Shown here: positions 11,760 through 22,542 of the stretch, in pieces | Layout: the number at the start of each line of letters is the position of its first letter | Position numbering within the stretch: the stretch's first letter is position 1 | DNA from: Vanessa cardui | Taxonomy: Eukaryota; Arthropoda; Insecta; Lepidoptera; Nymphalidae | Assembly: GCF_905220365.1 (NCBI RefSeq) | Contig: NC_061127.1 | Coordinates: 4,402,001-4,466,000 of the forward strand | Direction of reading: 5' to 3' | DNA: 64,000 nt | The notes under the pieces: model-generated | What the model was told of the DNA's origin: nothing | Database searches by the model: none | The model's input: the letters and a program-made list of their open reading frames with translations, nothing else | Program-made: the position numbers and the translations under genes

Positions 11760-12749
11760 AACATATTTTTTAGAGTCTTCCTAAATAAAATTAAATGAAA
11801 AATATTAGACAACCTAAAAGTCGATTTACGATATAACGTAGTTATAGTTATTGTTATATTTGGAGCCGGTGTCAGCCACGGAGACGAGCCTCAACAATCA
11901 AAAGAAAGAAGCGATACGAGTCCCTTGATTGACACAGTAAATTATCGTATAAAGGCTCGCGCAAACTATAACCGTGGCGGGCCTCAACGCATCGCATTGC
12001 AAAATTGCGCCAAAGCATATAGCAGACGCATAGGGTCGCACCGCAACCCAATATCTTATAATCAGTCAGGTTTTGGCAATCGAAGAAGATGGATAGTTCT
12101 GACGAAGAGCTTTTTTTTTTTAATATGTTGTTTTATGATTCCGCCTATCTCTTCCCATATTATTCCTTCTCTGTACATCATCATATTTGGGATGTTGTAG
12201 GTCGTACAATTCCTTGTACTGTTCTACTAAAGAAAATAATAAACTTTAGTACTATAAAAAATACCTGAATAAATATTGTTGATGATTCGGTTTCTGTTTT
12301 ATTAATTATTTTTATTAATTAATTATGGTAATTCGCGAACTAATTTCGTCGAATTGTTGCGTCTGCTAACGCACACTGAGACACGCATAACATCGCCGCA
12401 AAAATACGCCTGGCTGAGTGATGCGCCAATGCGTTGCGATGCGGCCCGTTGCGGCCAGCCTGAGGTGTGCGATAGCCCATACAAAATGTATGAAACTGAT
12501 TCAGGAGCATTTTTGTTATGCTTTGCGGCCCGTCTAGGTGTGCGCCTATCTTAAAAGGTATTTGTAAAAAACATATTTCTTCTTGTATTCTCGTATTGTT
12601 TTTTGATAGATATATTGTAGCGTTTTCTTGTCTGACACCGTCTCCAAATATAGCAATAATTATAACTACATTATATAATCGTAAATCGACTTTTAGGTAG
12701 TCTAATATTTTTCATTTCATTTTACTTAGGACTCTAAAAAATATGTTGA
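11760..12749. mobile_element. Foldback element with Harbinger-like interior
   Basis: The outer arms 11760-11875 and 12632-12749 are reverse complements and belong to the family at 2393-2823. The 756-bp interior has GC-rich near-inverted stretches (about 11975-12050 and 12410-12470). An ATG at 12089 opens MDSSDEEL, which resembles the start of many PIF/Harbinger transposases, but the frame then runs into a poly-T tract and ends at 12200. Reading: a DNA transposon remnant, possibly a Harbinger-type element inside or sharing ends with the foldback family. No transposase catalytic motifs are visible. Confidence 0.5.
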
Positions 12750-12780
12750 ATAGGCAATTATTTTTATTAATACATGAAAA

Positions 12781-12900
12781 ATATAGTAAAGAAACATTGA
12801 TAATTTTAGAAGTTTGCAATGTGATGTCGTAAATAAATAAATTCTGTAGTATATTTAGTATCAGTATTGCACCCGAGCGAAGCTGGGGCGGGTCGCTAGT
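12781..12900 (+). mobile_element. Helitron-like 3' end, part of an inverted duplication
   Basis: Shares the body and terminus of the Helitron family, ending CTAG at 12896-12899. It and the flank to 13003 are repeated in reverse at 13333-13558. Confidence 0.7.
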
Positions 12901-13558
12901 TGATTATATTATTCGAATATGACAATTACATGAACACAAACACGTTACGGAAGGTGACTCAAATATCCAAGTATCCTATAAATAAAAGATTCGGCCGAGT
13001 ATCCTCATAACTTATCACTGGATGGACCAATTTTGATATTTTTTTTTTGTTTGAAAGATAGTGTTTCCCGTTGGGTCCCATTTTAATTTTAACCTGTTAC
13101 GATGATGGTATCCCAATGAAAACGATATAAGTCTTAAATTTGCATTATGTATATGTGCGATAAATAGGTGAATATCTGAAAATTGTGCCAACCAATTTTA
13201 ATTATTCTTTTTTTATTATAAATGATATACTTCAAGGGTACTTTGGTGAAAGTTTGGTAAGATTCTGAGTATAGGGTCCATGACAAAGTAACGGAACGGA
13301 AGGGAACGGAACAATTCTAAGAAGCACGTTGGCGATACTCGGCCGAATCTTTTATTTTTGGGTTACTTGCATATTAAAATCACCTTTTGGAACGTAGTTA
13401 CGTTCATTTAATTGTCATAGTCGAATATTATAATCAACTAGCGACCCGCCCCGGCTTCGCACGGGTGCAATACTGATACTAAATATACTACAGATTTTGT
13501 TTATATACTACATCACATTGCAAACTTTTAAAATTGTCAGTGTTTCTTTACTATATTG
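12781..13558. repeat. Large inverted duplication (~225-bp arms)
   Basis: The arms 12781-13003 and 13333-13558 are reverse complements at roughly 80-85 percent by eye, with a ~330-bp spacer. Each arm holds a Helitron 3' end plus about 100 bp of the same flanking sequence, ending in a TTCGGCCGAGTA motif. The spacer is AT-rich with no ORF. Confidence 0.7.
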
Positions 13559-13692
13559 CTTATGTATTATATACACAAACCTTCCCCGTTCAATTACACT
13601 ATCTATTAAAAAACCGCATCAAAATCCGTTGCGTAGTTTTAAAGATGTAGGGATAGAGAATGCGACTTTGTTTTACATTATGTAGTGATGAC
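13438..13692 (-). mobile_element. Non-autonomous Helitron, minus orientation
   Basis: A fuller copy of the family. The CTAG terminus is at 13438-13441 (reverse), with the hairpin beside it, and the body runs through the GATGCGGTTTTTTAATAGAT-type block to about 13692. Confidence 0.75.
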
Positions 13693-13699
13693 GGTTCAC

Positions 13700-14150
13700 A
13701 GTTAGGTTGCGATATAGGGCAGAATAGGCTACTTGACAATGCGAAAAATAAATTGTGAATTATTGTTATCAGTGTATATTATGAGTTTAAAAATGGTTAT
13801 TTACTAACGAAACTTGAAAATAATACTTAATTTATTCAAAAATCAATAAATAAAAATGCATTTTTCAAACGTTTGTCACGTGACACAAAACGCTCCTGAT
13901 TGGCCGGGCTTATGATGAAGTCGCTTTCTTGTAAACCTTGCTTTTTTTCTGTATGTACCACAGATTAAAATAGAGCAAAGTGACGTCATCGACCCCATTG
14001 CAACGCCAAATTGTCCAAGTAGCGTTTCCGCGTTTAATATGATATTTTTCGGCTAATATGTACTAGAAATAAAAAAATCAACTTTTACTGGGTTCCTTAA
14101 TCTCTACTAAATAATATAAAATGGATTTTAAAAACCAGTCAAATAGCCTA
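13700..14150. repeat. Interspersed repeat shared with 40190-40460
   Basis: Start and end blocks (about 13750-13870 and 14030-14150) match 40190-40460 in order. The copy here carries about 170 extra bases in the middle, including CACGTGACAC and TGACGTCA. No ORF. Class unknown. Confidence 0.55.
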
Positions 14151-14263
14151 TTTCTTACAGTCTTTAATCAAATTTTGTGTATGTAACGTGATTTCATATG
14201 ATGTACGACATAATTATATTAGCTCTAGCAAAGATTTTTTACTAAGGTCGATTACATCTCTTT

Positions 14264-14594
14264 TGTTAGAAATAATTCTTTATGCATACATTACATTTAT
14301 TTATGCGTACATTTATATTATAATTATATATTATATATTTAATAAACTCATATTTTTTTAGTGTATCCGTTTTCGTGAGTGTAATCGATTTTAGAACTGG
14401 TATGGCGGTATAAAATAATACAAGATGTTTTCCCGCGAAAACGGATTATTAAAAAAACAAGAGAAAGTCGCGCATGGAACGACATTTTTTTTTAAATTAT
14501 TTTAAAAGATTTGATTTGTAAACTTCGGGGCAATTAATATAAAAATAAAACCTGAAATAAATAAATATTATACTTTCTACTGGCGTATTCAATA
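14264..14594 (+). repeat. 5' LTR
   Basis: 331 bp, beginning TGTTAGAAATAATTC. An AATAAA lies inside (about 14341). It aligns at both ends with 19854-19993 but holds a roughly 170-bp middle part that the 3' LTR lacks. Confidence 0.85.
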
Positions 14595-14608
14595 TCAGAA
14601 GCGGGATA
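14595..14608 (+). other. Primer binding site, tRNA-Leu type
   Basis: Immediately after the 5' LTR, TCAGAAGCGGGAT is complementary in style to the 3' end of tRNA-Leu (TGTCAGAAG-G-GGAT pattern). This position and match are what an LTR element needs to prime minus-strand synthesis. Confidence 0.6.
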
Positions 14609-14745
14609 AATTTCGTTTCAAAAATGCCCCGTTATAAACGACCACGCTCAGGAACACGCGATGGTTTTGATAAGCGAAAAAGACAATCTGTTGAAGACGA
14701 TGATACATCTCATAACAAAAGAGAAAACTCAAAAAAAAAATAAAG

Positions 14746-14988
14746 ATAAATAAATATAAAATAAATATGAGACAACATCACATACATTACTCTGATCCCA
14801 CTGTAAGTAGCTGAAGCACTTGTGTTATGGAAATCAGAAGTAACGACGGTACCACAAACACCCAGACCCAAGACAACATAGAAAACTAATGGTAATCTAC
14901 ATCGACTCGGCCGGGAATCGAACCTGGGACCTCAGAGTGGCGTACCCATGAAAACCGGTGTACACACCACTCGACCACGGAGGTCGTC
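14746..14988 (-). repeat. SINE family A nested in gag
   Basis: Reverse copy of the SINE at 2112-2361, with the head (GACGACCTCC) at 14988 and the A/T-rich tail at about 14746. It lies inside the retroelement, so it inserted later. B-box region near 14915-14930. Confidence 0.85.
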
Positions 14989-15171
14989 GATAACGCTAAG
15001 AAGAGAAACCGTACTACAAAAAATATTAATATGCTCATTAGAGGAAATAGAACTAGAACACCAAGTCCCATACAAAGAAATACAGCAAAAACTTGGCGAC
15101 TAGTCAAGATTACATGAATTTAACTGAAAACAGTTATGCGATGGGACACGATGGCGTTACAAGAAGAAGGA

Positions 15172-15405
15172 GTTGTTCTGCGACCGGACGAGATATTACG
15201 CCTTCAAGAGTTTGTTCTGCGACCGGACGAGATATTGCGCCTTCAAGAGTTTGTTCTGCGACTGAACGAGATATTGCGCCTTTAAGAGTTTGTTCCGCGA
15301 CCGGACGAGATATTGCGCCTTCAAGAGTTTGTTCTGCGACCGGACGAGATATTGCGACTTCAAGAGAGTATTCTGCCACCAGACTAGATATTGTGAACGG
15401 TGAAG
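15172..15405 (+). repeat. 39-bp minisatellite, six units, in gag
   Basis: Six head-to-tail 39-bp units encode a 13-residue repeat of the form VCSATGRDIAPSR. Units 1-5 differ at a few bases and unit 6 is degenerate. The array stays in frame through the gag ORF. Confidence 0.9.
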
Positions 15406-16372
15406 GTGAGTTCCAGGCTGGAGATTTTCGTCCGGTTCGGGAACAAGCGATCAATGATGACACTGAGACAATTTTTTCTCCGAGATCATCGACCGTGCCA
15501 AAGCACATGCCATTTAATACATTAGGTGAGTCAGATTTAAATTCATCGAGAGCAATACTTAACTTTGGTGATTTAGCTAAATTTGTTCAAACATTAATAA
15601 GGCCTAGTTTACCGCATAATAATAATTTATTACCGGAATTAGATCCATCTTTAAAGAATCATCGTATCGATTTATGGCTATCAAAGGTAAATGAGTGTGC
15701 AAAAATATATGGATGGAGTGAATCTCATATTGTAGATTTTGCTTTACCGAAGTTGTCTGGTAATGCTAAAAAATGGTATAATAGTCAAAATACTGCCTTA
15801 CATACCTGGTCAGAGTGGCAAATATTACTTCGAAAAGCTTTTCCATCCGAAACTAACTTCGGAGTCGTTTTAACAGAAATACTTGAAAAACGAATGAGGA
15901 TAGGAGATAGCTTAGTTGATTTTTTCATTGAAAAAAAATAATTTATTAAATGCGTGTGATATATTTGGCAAAAAGGCTGTAGATTGTATTTATTATACAC
16001 GGTATAGATGATCGTACAATACGTGCGGTAGCGTCATCCGCTCGTTTTACAGAACCTGAAGATCTCTTAAAATTTCTTAAAGACGTTTGTAAAGAACATA
16101 AAGATATTTATCGTTATTCTAATTTAAATAGAAATAAGCTAAATAATCATTTATTCTGTAATAAATGTAATGAACCTGGGCATCGCACAGTACAATGTCG
16201 TGCCAAAAATTCGAGGTTAAATTTTGATCCTGATAGTTTTTCACAATTATGCTTTAATTGTAGCGCAAAAGGGCATAGGGTTTACCAATGCTCCAAACCA
16301 ATTTTAAAATGCGATAGGTGTAATAAATTCGGTCATATTATTGCAAACTGTTCACAAAAAACTAACAATGTA

Positions 16373-16834
16373 TTGAACAACGAAAAACTTGTATTATTGT
16401 CAGAAAGTACGAGCGTAAAAAATTCTAAATATAATAAGCAGGCAGTAATAAATTCTTCATTTACAATTGAATGTTTTGTTGACTTGGGAAGTGACTGCAG
16501 GCTCATACGACTAGAAACTACTATTGAATTTGGGTTTCATATTTCTACTGATAATTTACCAATTATACGTGGGATAGCAAGTGTTGGAGTTCAACCTTTA
16601 GGGAAAACACATTTTTTATTACGTTTAGACTCTGTTGAAGCAAACATTATGGCATATGTGGTTGCTAACAATATTCTACACACGCAGATGTTAGTAGGGC
16701 AAAACTTTACTGAGTTACCTAATGTGATTATTACAAAGACAGAAACCACATTAAATATTTTGTCAAAGAATAATAATGACGATTTAACTTGCTTAGAACC
16801 AGAACCTAATGTAAAATATAGATTGTATGTGTAA
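16373..16834 (+). pseudogene. Aspartic protease region of the LTR element
   Basis: Continuous with the zinc-knuckle frame. The active-site triplet region reads FVDLGSD, a variant of the retropepsin D-T/S-G signature with Leu in place of Thr/Ser. About 60 residues later comes a hydrophobic stretch, then VGQNF. The frame stops at 16834, and 16835-17268 has coding-like sequence with stops. Confidence 0.6.
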
Positions 16835-17268
16835 TTTGATTGTGAAGTAGATAAAATAAATTTAGTTAAGTGTTGTAGTAATGAAATAGTAGAGGCAACA
16901 ATTTATATAAAAGGTGGTTATCGAAACGTTAATGATAAAGAATATTGTATCCAAGAGGGTTTACATACGTTAAAAGATGGTAAATGTCAAATCAGTGTAA
17001 TAAATTTTTCACATTGTCCATTATACTTTACGAGCAACGTTGTTATAACCAGATTTTATTTGATAGAACAAGATAAAAATTATAGATATTTGTCAAGTGT
17101 AAAGTGTTTTAAAATAGGAGCGAATTTGACACCCATTCCTCGTGAAGAAATAACTATAAACTCTAATTTAACTCACGAAAAAAAACGAAAATATATTCAC
17201 TTATAGATAGATATAGGGATTGTTTCGCTCAAGACCTCTCTGAGCTTGGTTGTACTAACGTAACAGAG

Positions 17269-18242
17269 TTGACCATAAAACTTACTGATGAAACTCCGGT
17301 AGTTTATTGTCCTTATCGACTGAGTCAAGCAGAAAAAGAAATAGTTAGAACGCTGGTTAGAGAGCTCGAAGAAAATGATATAATTGAAGAGTCTGATTCA
17401 TCATACGCGAGTCCAATACTGCTGGTATCAAAAAAGACAGGTGGATATAGATTATGTGTGGATTATAGAGCACTGAATAGAAAAATTTTAAAGGATCACT
17501 TTCCATTGCCTTGGATAGATGACCAGATAGACCTCCTTAGTGGAAATAATTTTTATACTAGTTTAGACATGGCAAGTGGTTATTATCAGATTCCTGTTCA
17601 AAAAGACTGTAGACATCTTACAGCATTTATTACTCCTGATGGTTTATATCAATTTCGTAAAGCTCCCTTTGGATTAGTTAATTGTCCTGCAATTTTTCAA
17701 CGTACAGTTAACAAAATACTTAATAAATCTCCAAATAAATGTGCAATTGCTTACATGGATGATTTATTAATAACAGGTACACAGTTTGAAGACTGTTTTT
17801 TAAACAAACTTTTGAACTCATTCGTGAAGCTGGGCTTACTTTAAATATTAAAAAAATGTAGATTTTTTGAGACAGTAATAGATTATTTGGGATTAGAAAT
17901 ATCCGTAGATGGAATAAAACCTGGTAAGTCAAAAATCACAGCCGTAGAATCTTTTCCAGAACCAAAGAATGTACATGAAGTCCGTAGTTCATAGGCTTAG
18001 CAAGTTATTTTCGAAAGTTTATCAAAAATTTTGCTATTCTCGCTAAGCCATTGACAGATCTTACTAAACAAAATGTTAAATGGAAATGGGAGCAACAGCA
18101 AAAAGAATCTATCTTAACATTAAAGCAAATGTTGGTACAACGACCAATATTAAGTATTTTCAATCCTGACTATGTTACTGAACTACATTGTGATGCATCT
18201 AAATTAGGTTTAGGAGGGAATTTTATTACAAAAGGAAAATGA
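17269..18242 (+). pseudogene. Reverse transcriptase / RNase H of the LTR element
   Basis: Finger and palm motifs are present in order: YRLCVDYRALN near 17450, LDMASGYYQI near 17565, FRKAPFGL near 17655 and the catalytic YMDD at 17752-17763. The frame breaks at 17844. RNase H resumes at 18051-18242 with the catalytic-type CDAS block near 18189. Further frame breaks follow to 18660. Confidence 0.85.
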
Positions 18243-18677
18243 TAATTCTAAACTCAATGTTATAGCTTATTTTAGTCTAAGACTACAATTGACGAGGAAA
18301 AATTACATGCCTACGAGTTAGAAACCCTTGCAGTTGTTGCCTCGCTTAACCGTTTTCGTCCATACCTTATAGGTAAATCTTTTAAAATCCTTACAGACTG
18401 CAATGCCTTACGATCTACGTTCTTAAAACGAGATCTCATTCCCTGAGTTGCCCGTTGGTGGATAGCTTTTCAGGAATATGATTGCTCTATAGAGTATAGA
18501 CCGGGGCATTCGATGCAACATGTTGATGCACTCAGTCGCAATCTGAATGATTTCTGGTTTCCACGAATGAAAAAATTTGTCTTTAAATACGTAAAGGCAA
18601 TGTAAACAATTGCGCGTTTAGTAAGGAACCGGCGGGTCCAAAAGAGGGTTTTCTTCATAGTATTCCAAAAATTGCCA

Positions 18678-19590
18678 TACGGTCCATATAGACCATTTAG
18701 GCCCGTTTATAAAAAGTTCTAAGGGAAATCAATATCTTTTACTAATTGTAGATGGTTTTACAAAGTATTGCATTCTTAAAGCTCTTCGCAATACAAAAAC
18801 CGCACCAACGGTTTTAGCACTAAAAGATGTTTTTAGTTTATTTGGATACCCTGTCAGAATTATTTCCGATCGAGGTACGTGTTTTACTTCATCCGAATTT
18901 AAAAGGTTCTGCACAGAATACGAAGTTTCTCACATACTTAACGCGGTTTCAGTTCCAAGGGCCAACGGCCAATTGGAGCGATATAATCGGACCGTTTTAG
19001 ATTCGGTTAGAACGTAAAGTAATGGGCTAGGAGAGAATAAGTGGGACCAAGTAGTAAATAAAATACAATGGGGATTAAATAATACGATTAATAAGGGAAT
19101 AGGAAAAACTCCGGCAGAAGCACTATTTGGTAAACGTTTGTTAGGACAGGGAGAAGGTAATCTAGGTTATACAGTTTCCGATACGAGACAAAATGACAAA
19201 GGTTTAGAAACTATAACGAAGGAAATAAATAATTATATTGAAAAAGATCAAGAAAAACAAAGTTTGAGATTTAATAAGACAAGAAAGAAGGCTAAGGTTT
19301 ACAAAATAGGTGGTTTAGTTAAAATTTTAAAAATTAATCTATCTAATGACGGTAAAAGTAGAAAACTATTACCAAAATTTACAGGACCATTTCGTATATC
19401 AAAAGTGTTAGACCATGATCGATACGAGGTTTCTAGTATTCCAGGTTCAAATATCACTAAAGGCCGGTATAGTAATGTTTGGTCAGCTGATCGTATACAG
19501 CCTTGGATAAACATGACGTCATCGACTTATAATGACGATGATGATGATGATAATGAAGGTAGTTCTGGTAGTGAACTTAGTCTTAATTAA
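18678..19590 (+). pseudogene. Integrase of the LTR element, broken
   Basis: The DDE core is visible. The first Asp is in IDHLGPF (about 18687), the second in ISDRGTCF (about 18862) and the Glu in ANGQLERYNR (about 18962-18990). A stop at about 19015 cuts the frame. The C-terminal part continues open at 19138-19590 and ends in an acidic, Ser-rich tail. No chromodomain is recognisable. Confidence 0.8.
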
Positions 19591-19789
19591 ATATTATATT
19601 ATTAAATTATGGCTGAACTTAATAAATATGAATTTGTATAATTTTAACGAATGTAAACCCAACACAAATTGTAACAGATTATATTTTATTTATCTGGTTT
19701 GTAAAAAATAATTTAAATTTTTTATTTTTATATATTAATTTGACGCGTGTAAGAACATTCATAATGTTACGGAGTATGAAATTAAATAT

Positions 19790-19791
<2 letters not shown>

Positions 19792-19846
<55 letters not shown>
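19792..19846. repeat. (AT)n microsatellite before the 3' LTR
   Basis: About 55 bp of uninterrupted AT dinucleotides stands where a purine-rich polypurine tract would be expected, 8 bp before the 3' LTR. Confidence 0.95.
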
Positions 19847-19849
<3 letters not shown>

Positions 19850-19853
19850 CGAA

Positions 19854-19993
19854 TGTTAGAAATAATTCTTTATGCTAATACATTTATATTATAATTATAT
19901 AATTAATAAACTCATATTTTTTTAGTGTATCCGTTTTCGTAAGTGAAAAACCTGAAAAAATAAATATTATACTTTCTACTGGCGTATTTAATA
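19854..19993 (+). repeat. 3' LTR, internally deleted
   Basis: 140 bp. It matches the first ~120 and last ~45 bp of the 5' LTR, but the middle is missing. Confidence 0.8.
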
Positions 19994-20116
19994 CTTTCAA
20001 GTTTTTGACTTACATATATAAACGGCACGCTTAATCTATCCATATTAAGAAAAATTTGTTAGTCTACATCGGCTTCACTTAAAATCAAATAATAAATAAA
20101 AAATTTAACGAAAAGA

Positions 20117-20330
20117 ACCGGCTCCAAATATAAAAATAATTACGTTATATGATCGTAAATCGAATTTTAAGTAGCCTAATATTTTTCATTTCATTTTACT
20201 TAGCTCTATATAATACTCTAAAAAATATGTTGAATACGCAATTATTTTTGTTACTTTTTAGTGCATATTCATTTGTTTTAAAGTAGTGTTTTGTTTGAAG
20301 TCGGTTTTTCTTTTTGTTAAAATTTTTATA
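20117..20330. repeat. Single right arm of the foldback family
   Basis: Matches 2683-2893 in order, including the tail block GTTTGAAGTCGGTTTT. The left arm is absent. Confidence 0.7.
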
Positions 20331-20389
20331 TTACTATTATTTACACTATGGAATTAAAGAGGCTTAAATAGAAAATAAAAAAGTAAGTT

Positions 20390-20930
20390 TAATGCTATTA
20401 AATTGAATAAAGGAGTTTGAGTTTGAGATTACTAACTTATTTTATACAATTTTATTAACACATTCAGACGATGTTTTATTTAATTGAAATAAAAAGGTCA
20501 TGTTTTTGATTTTATACACAAGAATAATTTTAATTATATTATGGCTTTACCCAATGATGTTGTAGTAAACAGATATGTTATTAACGCGCAAAAAGTGAAG
20601 ACTAGAAAACGTCCTAATTGGGACGTTTGCCTTTAGTCGTTTTACGTAGTAATACGTTATAATACATCATAATTACGTAGTAATACGTTTTGCGTAATTA
20701 AAACATCTAGTTATCCCTTTTACTTATTGTTTTTATCAAGCTATCCTTTTTACTTTTAACGAAATGTAAAAATAAACGGTCCCCGGCGCGGCACACTTTT
20801 TTCTATTGTAAAGTATGGATATAACATATCTGTTTATTAGAATATCATTGGGCTTTACCTATAAACATTGCTCAATTGTTAATAAGTTTATCTATGTTGT
20901 CTACTTTTAATGAATTAAAATTAATGTATA
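20390..20930. repeat. Segmental duplication partner of 25960-26160
   Basis: The flanks of the MITE (20430-20550 and 20851-20900) align with one continuous stretch at 25975-26140 downstream of reductase copy 3. This is part of the duplicated landscape around the reductase genes. Confidence 0.65.
20551..20850. mobile_element. 300-bp MITE with clean insertion site
   Basis: ~31-bp imperfect terminal inverted repeats (start CCAATGATGTTGTAGTAAAC, end ATATCATTG). The interior is GC-rich for this region (CGGTCCCCGGCGCGGC). It is flanked by GGCTTTAC on both sides. A nearly identical copy is at 62101-62400. The unoccupied paralogous site at about 26087 has one GGCTTTAC. Confidence 0.85.
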
Positions 20931-22290
20931 GGTACTCTATTCCAATGAAAATAGGAAACAACTAAAACATACCGTAATTTTCAATATTACAAGTGTTTTG
21001 TTGATAAGTCCACTATATGATTTACTACAAACAGTTCTTCATTAATATATCTTCATTTGTAATACAATAATATTTCACTTAACTACGTAAATCCACTTTA
21101 ATTTTACTTCCAAAATAACGTAACAGATTTGCCGACATTCAAATCGCCATTTTTCGGTGAACGAACAGTTAAAATGGCGGCCTCGTTTAAGGATGTTCGC
21201 TAAACGATGGAGAATGAATAAATTTATACAGATAAAAAATAAATTATTATAGTTTTAACCTACATTTTAGACATACATTTTAATGTATATTTATTTACTT
21301 GGTTATAATATGGAATATTAAATAGTTGTGAAATAATTTAAAAAGTTAACTAATGTTTGATAAAAATGATATTATTTTATATTTTTTAATATTTAATAAA
21401 ATTATAAGCATGTTTCTTTGACTTATCACTGAAAATAACTGCCTGTTTACAAGTTAATAAGGTTATTTGCGAATAATGAGAATCCAAATCAAAACTAACG
21501 AAACAATTTTTATTTAAGACCAAAAATACTGCTATCTAAAAATTTGAATATGTACCTTATTTGCAATTTATATAAAAAATATTTAAAAAATAATATATAA
21601 TTACACTTAAAACCTAAAAAAAATATATATTGTTCCTTAGCATTCATTATCCAGTTACTCAATAATTTTCTCCTCACTAGCGTAACTCAAATATCATGTC
21701 AATTCAAGGTAAAAGTTGTTTATTTATCTTTTCTCCTATTCGCATTGGAATAGACTATAGATTAATCTTTAGGCTAACTCAAAACACCAAGTCTTCCAGA
21801 AATCATAAGCATAGTAGATGAAAAAAAAATTAAGCAAAATCAATGAATATCTAGTAATTTTAAACTACATAAAAGAAAGATTACAAAAACCTTAGGTATT
21901 TCTCTTAATAACGCTATTTTTGTTCAACACAAATCAGGCATCGCGAAAAAAAACAATGTTCAGCCGTTTTAATGTGATTATTTTGTTAATTTAAAGGTTT
22001 TTCTTCTTCGTGCGGTTTTCTTCGCATTTTTAAGGACATTTATTGATTCTCTAAAACACACGATATTTTTATAATATACTTATATGGTATGTATATAATT
22101 TTAGTAACGACTAATTTATAATAATATCTGTGAATGTCGGTACCCAATGTCGGTATGTTCTCAACTATTTCTTAATGATTAAATACAAAAGTTGACTCCG
22201 TAATATTTAAATAATTACATATATATTGTAGAAGTAAAAATATTTACACACGTAACTAATCATGTAGCTATTTTTTTACTTCTACGACTA
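20931..22290. other. Gene-free stretch upstream of reductase copy 3
   Basis: Very AT-rich with no long ORF. A GC-richer island at about 21120-21200 has no recognisable feature. Nothing else is supported. Confidence 0.5.
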
Positions 22291-22299
22291 TCATTCATT

Positions 22300-22542
22300 T
22301 TACTGTCGGAAACGAGAAGTCACTATGAGAATTTACATACTACATTTTAAATGACACAGATGATATAAAATGGTACAAAATTGTGAGCGCATCGGAAACG
22401 ACTGGCGACGTTTTAAAGGCCAGTAGGGCCAACGGCATTATTTCACACATAAAAAAGACCGCATCGGACAAATGGTCAGTCTGAGCCAGATCGCGGAATC
22501 AGTGACTCGTGTATATAACGTGATAGTTGAACGTCTAAAAAG
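22300..22542 (+). promoter_or_regulatory. Promoter and noncoding exon 1 of reductase copy 3
   Basis: Conserved TATAAA at 22364-22369 and TCAGT at 22476-22480. A 64-bp insertion (22397-22460), flanked by direct repeats GCATCGGA, separates them to 114 bp. The insert contains CATAAAAAA at 22448-22456, about 28 bp before the initiator A. Exon 1 ends at 22542 before GTAAAT; the acceptor CAG is at 23936-23938. Confidence 0.6.

Larger units (their letters stand above)
14624..16352 (+). pseudogene. gag of the LTR element, broken
   Basis: It begins at the ATG at 14624 with a basic, Arg/Lys-rich leader. A SINE (14746-14988) interrupts it, and there are frame changes near 15080 and at the A-run at 15935-15942. 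A 39-bp tandem array (15172-15405) lies in the N-terminal third. The middle (15540-15941) is helical and capsid-like, with many W/L residues. The nucleocapsid has three CCHC zinc knuckles with C-x2-C-x4-H-x4-C spacing at 16157-16198, about 16251-16293 and 16311-16352. Not functional as it stands. Confidence 0.8.
14264..19993 (+). mobile_element. Ty3/gypsy-type LTR retrotransposon, inactivated
   Basis: A 5.7-kb element bounded by LTRs starting TGTTAG and ending AATA, with a 4-bp target duplication CTTT (14260-14263, 19994-19997). Order: 5' LTR, tRNA-Leu-type primer site, gag with three CCHC knuckles, aspartic protease, reverse transcriptase with YMDD, RNase H, DDE integrase, 3' LTR. Protease-RT-RNaseH-integrase order fits Ty3/gypsy. 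No envelope gene is seen. Many frame breaks, a nested SINE and a shortened 3' LTR show it is dead. Confidence 0.9.

Noticed and set aside
15172..15405. 39-bp repeats considered as a CRISPR-like array
   Set aside because: Units are directly adjacent without spacers, code for gag residues and lie in a eukaryotic retroelement.
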